64,000 bases of DNA, taken from contig CM062384.1 of NCBI GenBank assembly GCA_031310005.1, forward strand, positions 3,224,001 through 3,288,000, in the 5' to 3' direction. The DNA is from Dactylellina haptotyla. Taxonomy: Eukaryota > Ascomycota > Orbiliomycetes > Orbiliales > Orbiliaceae. Position numbers and translations under genes: made by a program. Below are positions 1-11,445 of the stretch, in pieces (position 1 is the stretch's first letter; each line of letters begins with the position of its first letter). The notes below the pieces were generated by a model. That model was not told the origin of the DNA, did no database searches, and was given only the letters and a program-made list of their open reading frames with translations.

Positions 1-149
1 CTTCTGACCACAGAAAGTGATCAACCGTAATATGCATCCAGCCCAATCTTGAGCCCGACCACAATTCATCGAATCGCCCAAATCTCACACCCGCCGTCTG
101 ACGACAACGAACGACACCGCAACACATTTCCTTTTCTTTCCGTTTCAAG

Positions 150-2045
150 ATGGTCTCGATACCGCATATATCTGCCCGGCAGATATATCGCGACGAACCA
201 GCGCAGTACAGATCCATATTGGCCGATAACCCGACGCTGCTGATAACATGGTGGGCCACGGGCTGCTCGCTCTTCATCATCCTCTCGCGTTGCTTTGGCC
301 GCTACGTCCGGACGATGAGGCTATTCAGAGACGACCAGTGGATGCTGCTGTCTATTATCCCCTTATTATTACGACTGGCGCTTGCGCATGTGGTGTTAAA
401 ATTCGGGACCAATAACACACAGGCGGATCTCCTCAGTGACGACGAGATCCACCGGAGGGAGATCGGAAGTGGTGTTGCTCTGGCTCTGAGAGTCACTTTT
501 ATCGTCTACGTCTGGATCCAGAAGTACTGTATCACGGAGTTTTATCATAGATTGACGACGCAGTTCTGGCGGGGTCTGTACGATATCGGACTGAAGATCC
601 TTCGGTGGAGCTTGTTGGTGACCGCCGTGGCGTCGATTATCTCGACGTTCGTTGAGTGCCAACCGTTTAACCAGTAAGTTTTTTCTCCTTGAATCCTACA
701 ACAATATTTACTCGAATGCTAACAGATTTGTTTTCTAGCTATTGTAAGTTTTGATCTTTTGTAAACGAATGCGTGCCATGATATATAGTTTCTTGATCCG
801 ACTAACACGTTCTTTTAATCTCACAGGGCAAGTTGTTCCTGACCCAGGACGTAAGTTTTTTTTGCACCCTCTCTAGATCTATTCAGAATGGCAGAAGCTA
901 ACAAGAACTTTGTAGCGAAATGCCGAAATGGCGGTATTCCATTATTCGTAACTGGAATCCTTGATGTCTTCACCGACTTCGTCTTGGTGATTTTTCCCAT
1001 TCCAGCTATCATCTATTCCAAGATGGCCACCAAGAGGAAGCTGCAGCTTATTGCTCTCTTCTCGCTCTCTTTCCTCCCCATCTCTGTGGTTTGCGGTCGT
1101 ATCCCAGCCACTATCGATCGAGATTTCTCTCAACCGTTCCGCACCCTTATGGCTTCTCTCGAAATCCTCGCTGCGACCTTTGCCTCCAACGCCCTCATCC
1201 TTTCCAGCTTTCTCCGAGACAAAGGTCCAAAACGTGCCAAGTTCAAGTCGAGCAGCGAGGCCGGTGAAAGCAGGGCAGGAAGAAGCATTGCCACTGTTAG
1301 AAACCGAAGCGAAGCTGGAGCGGCTTACTGGGGGAGCGACGAAGACCTGGTTCGAGATACTGGATTTGCCCTCGAATCTGACATGCATGTTGGCCCCATG
1401 GTGAGTAATCTTACCCGATTCGAAATGCCGATACAACTCGTCCTTCCTATATAAGCATCTAGCTAACCACCGACATCGTATTCCCAGGATCGCGTCCCCT
1501 CACGCCAACCATCCAACCTGTCCAACGCCTCGAAGAAGTCATCCTCGCCAGGACCTGGACTAAACCGACACTTCTCATCGTTGGCAAACCGACCAAGGGC
1601 CCGAAGTAACGCCAAAACCACCGTAATCGAGAGCAACAACAGCAATAACAGCAACCCCCGCGCGCTCAGCCCTCCCGCAGCAAGGCCGCCACCAGCCCAC
1701 TCGACTTCCGCTAGCGTGCGAGCTTCGAACTGGGGATTCCCGCTGGATGTCAACGGTTTAACCTTGGATACATCCCAGGGTGTTGCCATCACCGTGATAG
1801 AAACCAAATACTCGCCCGTCGAGGCAGAGATACCAGGAGGAACAGGACAGGCCTTCGAATTAGGCCCTGTATCCCCTAATGCCACATCCGTGCTGAGCCC
1901 AAGACACAGTATTGGCGGTGGAGTAATGACCGAGATCGGAGAACCGAGACGAAGCAGCTCCTCGAACGGATCAAGAGGCAGCGAGGAGGGTAAAACTAAT
2001 ACGACCGCTGTGAACTTCAGCGACGTGGGAGGCTTGCTAAAGTAA
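150..2045 (+). CDS. Fungal rhodopsin-domain integral membrane protein
   Basis: Multi-pass membrane protein of the fungal rhodopsin-domain family (PAT/SAT17-type); the ligand or partner is unknown for most members. My model has five exons: 150-673, 739-743, 827-850, 895-1400 and 1488-2045, giving 538 residues with phases that all close. Exon 1 holds the family motif FRDDQWM in an early loop and several hydrophobic spans. The splices rebuild the conserved CQPFNHYWQVVPDPG stretch, which is what supports the 5-base and 24-base exons. Exon 4 carries DVFTDFVLVIFPIP and two further spans. The C-terminal exon is polar, Ser/Pro/Asn-rich and probably a cytoplasmic tail. The ATG at 150 has A at -3. The acceptor of intron 3 could instead be 876, which stays in frame but makes a 26-base intron; I prefer 894 (44 bases). 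Family assignment is firm; the small exons are likely but unproven. Confidence 0.82.
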
Positions 2046-2704
2046 ATAAAATATCACTATATATATAATAAACTGTACGAATTGGTGTGGGGGGTTGTTT
2101 TTTTTGTTGCTTGGTGCCTACCATAACTATTACTTTAATACCTGTTGGATGAACAGGAACGACTCATCATATGATACGCACTTCATATTCGTTTGGAGGC
2201 CTTTTTTATGTATTACTAGGGATGATATTTTTTTCTTTGTTTCATGGGTTTAAATGAGGGTTCTTACTTTCTTGCGATATAACAATATTTAATAAGAACT
2301 GTTCCGGTTTGCGATGTTTAGGGGAATATTATTAATGTATATATAGCCTAGGGTTAAAGTTTATCTTTTCATAGAATAGACTATCATGGCGAAAAGTAAA
2401 CTTATACTTGAATGTGAAATCTGAATATTGGTGCCTTTATGATATTCACCAGAGATAGCAATCAGAATTGATACGTCGAGGAAGAGAATTCTATAGAAAA
2501 TGTTCCTGAGATTTTCTTATGGTATATAGATACAAAAACTCATCCCTCGCGGGAGTAAGTATAAGGCAGACTAAACCTCAAGGGCTTTGCGACCGTATAA
2601 AGAGAAAGAATGTAATGTACAAGAGTCCCAGACCCACGTTCACAGTATCATCTGGTATAATGGCTTTTCTGATAAACAGGAAGTTTAGAGAGAAGCATCC
2701 CCGT
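2046..2704. other. Convergent intergenic spacer
   Basis: This spacer lies between two genes that converge. It is AT-rich with short TATATA runs just after the upstream stop. I see no gene in it. It probably holds the 3' untranslated regions and polyadenylation signals of both neighbours. Confidence 0.5.
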
Positions 2705-3784
2705 TTATTTAGGCGTAAATCCGGTTGCCTTCTCAACAATAACTCTGAGTTGAGAGTTGCTTGAAGCGCCCTTGACATTTCCAACCTTCTGGTCATACCT
2801 TCCAATGATGTTTGGAGTAGGCGAGTAGTTACACTTCAAGTACAAACCCATACCGTGGTCGCCGCAATTGCGCACAGCACATCCGAAAGTCTTGACATCT
2901 TTCCAGACCATTGCGGTCATATGGCCGATGACCCCGCTGCTAGCGCTGGGGTTGTTGAAGTTGTAATTGACAACCTCGTTGGCATACCACTGTCGCAACG
3001 CCTGATCCTCTGGGGATGCATTGGTGTTGTACGAGATGTTCTCACCGAGACCCTTACGCTGAGATGAGGGGGTATGCTGGAAGTTACAGTTCGGGGTGTT
3101 TTGCTCTGCCAATCGGGCGATGCTGGAGTCCCAGGTGATCGAACCCGTGCCTTCGTGAAGGCTGCGGACTATGTTGTGCGCAGCAACGAGGAAAGGCTTG
3201 ATAGCGGCTTCGGACATGAATGTGCCGTCGGGACCGACGTTTCGGACCGAAGCACCTCGCTCGAGACCCGTGGAGGAGCCTGCTGGCATCGTGAGGTAAT
3301 TCCCAGAAGATGTAGTGGTGTCATTGTAGGTTGGATCTGTGGTAGTAGTATCATCGTAAGATGGTGTGGTATTGGTGGTGGTGCTTTGGTATGGAGTATT
3401 CCCGGTGCTGGTGGTGGTAGTGCGGTTCTTTCCACCATGATTGTGATGCTTATGCCCATTAGAGGTGTACTTGTTCTGGGTAGAAGTTTCATAGTTGATT
3501 ATCTGGAAGCCACTTGGGAGTGCCGATGGAGTGGAGCCTTGGTAGATAACCGGAGTGGGAGTTTCGTTGTACGGGATCACGGTGCTGCTTGGATTGATGT
3601 AGTTTGCGCTCGGGGTCTTATTCTTGTTACATTCCTTCCGTTTTGCGAGGAAAGAGGTGTGTTTCGAAACTTCTCCAGCGAGCTTAACTGTAGTGCTCTT
3701 CCCTTCTTTTTGTTGGACGGGAATGGCCAATGCACTTGTGAGAACAAGGCTGATAGAGAGGATCGAAGAAACTTTCATTTTCAC
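2705..3784 (-). CDS. Secreted CAP/SCP (PR-1-like) protein
   Basis: Secreted protein of the cysteine-rich secretory/antigen 5/PR-1 superfamily, intronless, 359 residues. Residues 1-20 form a signal peptide ending in ALA. A Lys-Arg at 48-49 could be a Kex2 site. Residues 100-175 are a Thr/Ser/Asn-rich linker with a His-rich patch (HKHHNH) that should be heavily O-glycosylated. The CAP domain runs from about 195 to 345. It includes H203, GEN at 247-249, the CAP1 signature GHMTAMVWKD with H288 and then FGCAV, and the CAP2-like LKCNYSP near 316. These match the conserved His/Glu cluster of the fold. Fungal members bind sterols or fatty acids (yeast Pry proteins) or act at host surfaces. The role here is inferred only from family. 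The start is supported by the signal peptide; a second Met lies two residues on. Confidence 0.88.
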   Translation of the reverse strand: MKMKVSSILSISLVLTSALAIPVQQKEGKSTTVKLAGEVSKHTSFLAKRKECNKNKTPSANYINPSSTVIPYNETPTPVIYQGSTPSALPSGFQIINYETSTQNKYTSNGHKHHNHGGKNRTTTTSTGNTPYQSTTTNTTPSYDDTTTTDPTYNDTTTSSGNYLTMPAGSSTGLERGASVRNVGPDGTFMSEAAIKPFLVAAHNIVRSLHEGTGSITWDSSIARLAEQNTPNCNFQHTPSSQRKGLGENISYNTNASPEDQALRQWYANEVVNYNFNNPSASSGVIGHMTAMVWKDVKTFGCAVRNCGDHGMGLYLKCNYSPTPNIIGRYDQKVGNVKGASSNSQLRVIVEKATGFTPK

Positions 3785-5430
3785 TTTTGTTTGATATATA
3801 TAACGTTTCTAAATAACGTTTTGAGATGGACGATGCTTTAAATGAATGATATCGGCTTGCCGAAATGTGCGTATGATTCGTAAAGGAATGAGAAGTCAGA
3901 GAATGTGTACGACAAAATTTGGGACCACACTCCTGGTGGGTATAAAAGAATGTATTGCAAAGGAAAGGATGAGTCCGAAAGCTCTTGGTAATCTGAAGAG
4001 AAAGAGAGGCACATCTAAGGGAAGTTTGAGGGACTTTATAACAATTTGTTTGGGGTTCAACTTTACGGAATACTTGCTGAAAAAAACGACATAAGGTTCG
4101 CTAGACGAGATGAAATTACAGTGGCCTGCGTGGTGTTCGAAGAAAATTAGGGTGTATACGAAGGCGGCCAGTTTCAGAGCATTCTCTTCATAGAATAGTC
4201 TTCGTCTGGTTTCTGATCTACCGGGATGATAGTGGTGCAAAATAAAGTCCCAAGCTTATTTCCTTGTAGATCAGTTCTTCAGGTATGGCGAAAGAGGAGG
4301 AAGAGCCGTGGCTATTGCCCCTGTAATTACATCCGGGCAAGAATAAGAGGCATTCTAGAAAGTCTAGCTCGTATCCTCGGAATCGCTAGAGACACTGCCT
4401 AGCTATGTTGGTCAGCGGAAAGGAGTGGGCGAGTTTCGTGTATCGCTGAGGAGAGCTAGACCATCCTCCTTGGTAAATGCGGGGACTATATCTGGAGCTC
4501 GGATCTTTACAAATTTGAGGACTTGAGACGGCACGGCCGGGGCAACATTAAGCGTGGCAGCTGTGCATTCAGGTACAATCGTGCATTCAGATCTTCGAAG
4601 TTCCTTTGGCTAGACTAAGCGGGTGCATTCCCACGGTAAACCATTACGAAACCCATGCCAAAGTCCCAATGTAAAGTCGCTTAGTATCTCCGCTGTTTCC
4701 GATCCTCAATGCCGCAATTTGCCTTCTACTTTGTCATGACTTTGAGGCTAAAGGAAGGTGCCTTCCAATTTGGGCCGATCGTGGAACGCATCTGTCGCGG
4801 GCCCTTGTTGGAAATAGCCTTCGTTTTGTGTTGAGGCAACGGCTTTTCCACAACAAGAAGGCTAGCTACTTTGAGGGTCGACCTGAAACTTCGAGAACTG
4901 CATTAACGATGGATAATGGGTAAGCACATTCGCAAGAAGGGAAAAAGTTTTGTTTGTTTAGTCGATTCTAGACAACAGGAAGACGAATCAAGAAACATCT
5001 AAACCTAGCTCTGTATGCAAGTGGGTACGTGTTAGGCGAAACTTCGAAACTTCTGGCTTTTTGCTGGGAATTTTCATCAGATAGGCGACTATAGTTGCAC
5101 ACACGGATAGAGATCGTGATCGACCATAAATCACACGGTCTAAAGCTCAGCGTATAATTACTTGAGACTATAATTCGCAAGAATAATTGGCCAAATTACA
5201 GGGAACTTGCAAACATCACGAGTATTTGTACGGTCGGCTCAATACATCTGTCAGCCTTTTGTTTTGCCGACAGTCTTGATTTCAAACCCTAGTTAACAAC
5301 AACAAATCCTACACAAATTTGAGGTAAGTATGCCGAAGTCTTGAAAACCATCACAACGGAGCGCGTAGTGTTAGGTATAAATAGAAAAGAGGTCTATAAT
5401 AATCTTTTGGGTCAACGTCTTCATCAAGAA
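3785..5430. other. Upstream region of the CAP gene and of the tRNA gene
   Basis: About 1.6 kb without a convincing gene on either strand. Open frames here are short and lack family motifs. A TATATATA run lies 11 bases upstream of the CAP start codon, too close to be an obvious TATA box, so it probably sits in the leader. Confidence 0.45.
5376..5383 (+). promoter_or_regulatory. TATA element upstream of tRNA-Gly
   Basis: TATAAATA lies 48-55 bases before the tRNA. Upstream TATA elements assist TFIIIB placement at tRNA genes in several fungi, such as fission yeast. Its use here is inferred from position only. Confidence 0.4.
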
Positions 5431-5517
5431 GCGTTTGTGGTTTAGTGGTAAAATTGATCGTTGCCAAGCTACAAGCACAGTATCGATCAGCCCCGGGTTC
5501 GATTCCCGGCGGACGCA
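5431..5517 (+). tRNA. tRNA-Gly (anticodon GCC) with intron
   Basis: The sequence folds as a full cloverleaf. The seven-pair acceptor stem joins 5431-5437 to 5510-5516 and includes two G-T pairs, with discriminator A at 5517. The D arm contains TGGTTTAGTGGTAAAA, which is also a good A box. The anticodon GCC is at 5463-5465. A T arm of CCGGG/TTCGATT/CCCGG forms a canonical B box. A 16-base insert at 5467-5482, directly after A37, must be removed to restore the anticodon stem, which is the usual place for nuclear tRNA introns. The genomic sequence carries no CCA tail, as expected. It decodes GGC and GGU. Confidence 0.93.
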
Positions 5518-5524
5518 TCTTTCA

Positions 5525-5538
5525 TTTTGCTCTTTTTT
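5525..5538 (+). terminator. RNA polymerase III T-run terminator
   Basis: A T4 run (5525-5528) and a T6 run (5533-5538) follow the tRNA within 8-16 bases, which is typical for Pol III termination. Confidence 0.65.
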
Positions 5539-7295
5539 AGCTCACTGTCGGTCTCGAATAAAGTTTTGTGAAAGAATGCTGCTATTGTCCAATTCTTTAG
5601 GATGCAGCAAGTCTACAGCGTGTTAGGGTTTTAGTCTCGTTGCCAGTTCGAGTTCGTCATTCGAATGTTAATTTACTCTGTGTTGGTAGCTTGACCCTGT
5701 TGAAGCAGAATATAATTTTGTAAGCTAACAGACACGTCGAGACAATTGCGCTCCGCAGAATCTTATGGTTATTTCCCGGTGCGACCATAACTAATTCAGG
5801 GATACGCTTCATGAAGGCTGGAGATGTAACTGGCATATATTGTATACATAGACCGCCCCACCCTTGAATTTTCATCCGACGATGGTGAGATACAAAATTG
5901 AACCAAGCCTAATGTTGTCATCAGCTTACCTCGCCCATTGCTGTGAGTGGATCTTATGAAACACAACTTTCACTTTACTTTAGTGGAGCCGACGGTTGTA
6001 TCTCGTAATCTTCGTTGTACTTCGGCTTGGACTAGAGCTCAAGCTAATTAAAGAGTTCCGCGCACGTGGGAATTCGAACAGAATGCAGCAACAATTTGGA
6101 TTAACCACGTTCAGTCGCGATTAAACAATTATACTAAGCAAGGTGTTCTGGTTTAAAAGCCCGGTTCAAATATGATCCGCGAGTAAGTAATAGCCGTAGC
6201 TCCGCAGTTGTTGCTTTTGATAGGGTTCGGCTTCGTTTCTTATAATATTATTGTCGAGGAGAAGCAGCAGACACGGTCCCCGAGACATTAACCATAAACG
6301 TCAATGTAGCGACAAAAAACTAGAAAACACGTGCCGAGATTTTGATTCTAAGCATTTGGTCTCAGAACGATGCCGATTCCGATTATCATAATCATTCCAC
6401 CAATTGAAGTCTCCTTTTCTCTCGCCCAAGCGGAACTCAAAAAGTCCCATATTTGAAAACAGAGATGACCCGGTTTGCGCTCAATGAAGAATTACTTTTC
6501 AAAAAAAAACCTGTGGATTTAGCCGGCATTTAGCCCGAGAGGCGAGTAGCCGAGAGTATCTGGGTTAATTGTTGGTTCCATGGAACCGCAATTTAGCCAG
6601 AATTCAAGCTTAAAGCTTCGAACGTTCCCCACAGCAAGCACCGTGTATCCCCGCACTCTCCACAAGCGTCCCTACATAAAAGAGCGCGATGAGAGTTCAG
6701 GGAGAGACATTATGCCTCGAAAAAAGTCAGCACGACTCGCGATATCCTAACCCGGCGTTTGCCGTTTTATTGACGGAAAAACTGTTGTTAGCCCAGCCTG
6801 AGGTTCGAGGCTTTATAACCCTTGGCGTCGCTTGCCCAGGCATTGGCATTCCCCAGTTTACGTCAATCGATGCAATCAACCAGCTTTAACGACCGGTCTG
6901 TACGATTCAAAGTCGTATTTATTTGGCTATGCGCGCGCAAAGACCCGGACGCTGGGGTAATCGAACCCAATTACTCCACAGTACTAGAGAGCGTGGCCAT
7001 GTAAAGTTCCTGCATGCCACTAGGGATATGAAGTTATATTTCGCCGTCTCCGCCTAAAGTTTCTGACGATCTCCCATCACCCCGGACTTTCTCGCACCGC
7101 CGTCTTTCATTCATAGCTAGGACACTCAGGAGTATGGAGATAGTTTGTGCGCCTGGGCGTACCCACTGCGCTGGGTCGGATCGGTCATCTCCAGTCTGGA
7201 TAACTATTTAAACAGCGGTCTGTATCGCATTGCTGTTGTTTTATTGGTCTCACACACCAAGTCCGAGGTATCTTGTCAGCATCTGCAACATCAAA
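5539..7295. other. Intergenic region before the polygalacturonase
   Basis: About 1.75 kb with no gene I can support. The last few hundred bases should contain the promoter of the downstream polygalacturonase. Short open frames around 6.7-7.0 kb have no motifs and look accidental. Confidence 0.45.
7205..7212 (+). promoter_or_regulatory. Possible TATA box of the polygalacturonase gene
   Basis: TATTTAAA lies about 85-90 bases before the predicted start codon, which fits a core promoter. This is positional inference only. Confidence 0.35.
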
Positions 7296-8842
7296 ATGGT
7301 TGCGATAAACCTACTTTCAGTTGCCCTTGCTACCCTTGCGGTGGCCCCGAGAGCTTTCGCTTCACCCCTTGAACCGGCAGTATTAGAAGCGCGGGGTCGA
7401 ACTCACAATGGAAAAGAGACAACTGACAGACCAGTTGTTTTCCCGTATCCATTGAACACCGGAAAGAAGTTCGATGAGACTCCAAAGACGACTAAGACCT
7501 GTTTTGTCGACGCCTTAGGAAATGGACTGGACGACGGCCCCAACATCCTTGAGGCAGCGAAAAAGTGCAACAATGGTGGAAAGATTGCTCTACTGGACGA
7601 CCTCTACACTGTCCGAACACCCTTGGATTTGAAGCTCAATAAAGTGGACATTGAGCTCCAAGGAACCTTGAAGTTTGTCGACGATATTCCATTCTGGGAG
7701 AAGAACAGCTTCAAGTACGAGTTCCAAAATTCGTCATCTTTCATGCAGATCGGTGGAAAGGACGTCAATATTGTAAGAAGATCAAACTCGAAAAGTATAT
7801 TCTCAGAAAAAATAGCTAACTTTCAACGTGTACAGTATGGAGGCGGTACAATTGATGGCAATTCCCAAAAGTGGATCGATGCCCATGCAGTAAACTCGTG
7901 GGTTTGGAGGTACGAAGTTCAACTATCTTAAAGACCATAAAGGACGCCAGTTGACAAATAATATCATTTTAGGCCAGTTCTCGTAACCTTCTACAACCTT
8001 GATAATGCATATATCAGCCATATCAACTTCCGCTACAGTCCGAATTGGTACATCCTTGTCCACACATCGAAGAACATGATTTTCGACAATGTCAGCATGG
8101 CTGGTGGAAGCTCTAGCGCGAACGCGCCGGCGAACACCGATGGTTGGGATACTTACCGCTCAGACAACATTGTTATCCAGCACTCCAAAATCGACAACCA
8201 CGACGACTGCGTTTCCTTCAAGCCAAACTCGACTAATATCCTAGTACAGAGTCTCGATTGCAATGGCTCTCACGGTATTTCCGTTGGATCCTTGGGCCAA
8301 TACCCCAAGTACTTCGATATTGTTGAGAACATCTATATTTTCAACATTACCATGACCAATGCTACCAGTGCCGGTAGAATCAAGGTCTGGTCTGGCGAAT
8401 ATGCTAAGCCACCATCTTGGGTTGAGGGCGGTGGCGGTGGCCACGGCCGTGTTAACAACGTTGTAAGTTTGTCCCAAGAGATTTGAAGGTGATGTTAATT
8501 ATTTCAATGCTGATTGTGTTACCTAAAAAGACTTGGGATGCCATTCGCCTGAAGAACATCGATTATGCCATCGAAATCACGCAATGCTACGGTCAAACCA
8601 ACCTTACCCGTTGCGCTGAGGTCCCAGCTACCTTGAAGATCAGCGATGTCCTATTCCGTGGAATGTACGGTACTGCTAGCAAGAAATACGATCCTAAGGT
8701 CGGAAGCTTGGTCTGTGGAGGAGTTGAAAACTGCAACAACATCTATGCTCGCGACATTAATATTTTACCGCCAAGCGCAAAGAGTCCCGTCTTTGCATGC
8801 ACGAATATGAACCAAGCGCTTCTGGATATTCCTTGCGTATAG
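7296..8842 (+). CDS. Exo-polygalacturonase, GH28, secreted
   Basis: Secreted glycoside hydrolase family 28 enzyme that removes galacturonic acid from the ends of pectin chains. Four exons (7296-7772, 7836-7909, 7973-8462, 8531-8842) give 450 residues, a usual length. Residues 1-22 are a signal peptide ending in AFA, followed by a short propeptide with an Ala-Arg site. Catalytic motifs appear in order: NTDGWDTY (D240, typical of exo-acting members), DD at 261-262 followed by CVSFKPN, GSHGISVGSLGQY (H284) and RIKVW (R319, K321). C280 and the C-terminal Cys residues likely form disulfides, and many N-x-S/T sites suggest glycosylation. The residue before the DD pair is His instead of the common Gly. 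The gene is intact. Exo specificity follows from the NTDGWD and RIKVW forms. Confidence 0.92.
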
Positions 8843-11445
8843 TGGGAAGGTTATGAACTTAATGTAATGAAAATATCATTTTGAAGTTTAATTTAATGAT
8901 TGAATAGATCTTGGAAGCAATGGGCCAATTATTACAGGGCCAGAGCTGCAGAGCTATCACAATATTTTAGCAAAAAGTAGCAACAGTATGTAACCGAAAA
9001 CAATTACACTGGTTTAAAGAATATTTATTGAAATCGATAGTTGAATTACGTGTGGGGAGTACGTATACCCATACCCAGGGATAGAGAAACATAAACAACC
9101 TGGTGTTTTCATGTGCAATGTTGGACTAGATATTCATTGCTTCGAGTTTCTAAGTTCATACTAGAACGCTCATCTAGCTGACGGGAATTGCCATCGTAAT
9201 TGTAAATTTTTACCAAATACGCTCTATTATAGGTTCCATTTTTAGATATTACTACTAGATCGGAATAAGCAAAGCGGTCCAAGATATTAAGATAGCCAGG
9301 ACACGGACCTAATTTGGTTTGGGAATTGAAGACGTCAGTTTCCGTGCAACACAATTTCCACAACACTTGGACTGACAAATATTTTGGTGTATTGCCATAT
9401 GGTCAAGCCAATTGCTGGAACCCACTTTGAAAACGCCACCAAGCCAGGGAGTTCGATACCTCGGAGCATTGACAACCCGGTGGCGTCAACTGGGCAGGAG
9501 TTGAGAATTGTACAGAAAACCGGGCGCCTGAGTTACCAAAGGCGTCGGTAAACTCTTGGAAATCTAGCAGCTGACGCGTCCCAATCTTCCAGATTTTCTT
9601 TAACTTGGAGGTATCAAGTAACAGAGGGGTAAGTTTACATACATACAATCGACACGTAGGTGATGTAGAGTCGAGCCCTGGCATTAATGCATTGGGAAAG
9701 CGCACTTGAGTGGGTTGGTCCAACACCCCTAGGAGGGTGGACTGGCACCTTCGTTTAGCGGGAACTTGAAGAAACGAGGACAATAAGATGCTAGAGGCAT
9801 CGATGCGGGGCCAAAATAGCCCAATACCACTTGATTTAGGTGACCAAGGAAACTTACAATCCCGCCAAGTCACTGAACCAAATGGATATATTTGCCGCTC
9901 AGAGATAATCCAAAATTCTGTTTTTCCGAGCTGTAAAAATCAGCGAATCCCAATCAAACACAGCTTCAGGCCACTATATATGCGCAATTTATAGTACCCA
10001 CAACTTGCGGGTTCGCACACCCGATATCAATGGAAAGATATGATCAGCGGCAACAGAGCGATTTCGATATCAGTCGCACATATTAGGTCGTTCTTGTGCG
10101 GCGACGAGCTTGGTTGGTGCCATTCGCTCTGGTGGGGGCCGTATCAATCTACTGGGCGAAAATGGATAACATATGGAGACCTCTCGGCAGCTCACCCCTG
10201 AACCGCCGCCAGGAGGTGAGGGATCAAGTTTGCTGAGCTAAGCCCTGCTCCATGCATAATGAACTTTTGGATATAGTTGAAAAACCAAGTCGAAAATCTT
10301 GATTTGCCATTTCATTCCGATAAGGATTCTGCCAACAGCGGTTTGAGTTGCCAGCCTTGGATTTTGTGCGGTAGGTGTTTGAACGGCAAAGAAGGGGCAG
10401 CCCGGATAAATTATTCGAGGGGAATTTTCTCAGATTCCCCCATTGCGGCCTTAGCTAAGGTCCTCCAAACAAAATATCCTGTCTTTTGCTTCGAATGTAG
10501 GAAACTGCAGGTCCTTCAATGCCTTGGTTACCTGCAAGTAGAACTCCGAAGCGGTCCGGAGGGTGATGCGATTCTTTCCGGTCGGTGCAAAGCTAGGCGT
10601 TCGACAGTCCTGCTGCTGCGAATTGTTTTGATAAAATAGACCGTAACCAAACGGCTTTGACCCTCACATTTGGGTGTTTCGGTGCCAACATGATAATGAT
10701 AACAAGTTCTTGACCGTCCGCAAGAACGCTCTAACCTCAAATTTGTTCTACCTGTCAAAAACAGAAAACCCGCATTGTGGATGCTTCGAAAATGCGGCTG
10801 ACTCGCTATCAAAAGCGGGAAAAACAGAGAGTGATCGTAGCAACAGAGACGAAATAGAGGTGAAAAGGCAAGCATATACGCTCAACTTAACCAAATACTA
10901 GTTGATTTCAGAAAAGGCGCCAAAAACAGAAAACCTTGATTTCGATAACCCCTTCATGCCTTGGAATGACTCTAAATACAAAAAAGAATGTTCCCAGATA
11001 CGCATTAAGCCATATTTACAATGCAAGTTTATATCCCGAACGCCAGTTAATCCTAACTTTCCAAGTCTTATCAACAAAAATATAGAAAAAGCCCCCATCA
11101 ACAGCATATCCCGCTAATGCAAAACTAAGAGAGAGAAAAGAGGTTGAAGAAAGTGGTTTCGGTATAGTTGAATCTACTAGCCGAAGGCTGTCTTTCAGGA
11201 GTGCACGATGTGTACGTCACTACACTTCTAGAAAATTGGCAATGTCACCAGAAACTTGTGACCGGCACCGTGAAATTTGGTAGGATGAGAGGTTTCCAAA
11301 AGGTGGTTGCATTGCTGAATAAAATCCTGCTGAAATATTCCAGATTCGAACATGCCAATCAATTGGATCTGAATTTGAGGATTAGTTTGGTGGTCATCAA
11401 AATTTTTTCTTCGATAATTGCGGGTTTTTGACGTACACTGGAGGT
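8843..11445. other. Intergenic region
   Basis: About 2.6 kb without a gene I can support. The longest open frame, 9403-9873 on the minus strand, has no family motif and an amino-acid make-up typical of chance frames. No repeat or RNA gene was recognised. Confidence 0.4.

Noticed and set aside
6060-6180. Possible tRNA fragments around TTCGAAC-like words
   Set aside because: No cloverleaf can be formed on either strand.
9403-9873. 156-codon minus-strand frame
   Set aside because: No family motif and residue make-up typical of a chance frame.
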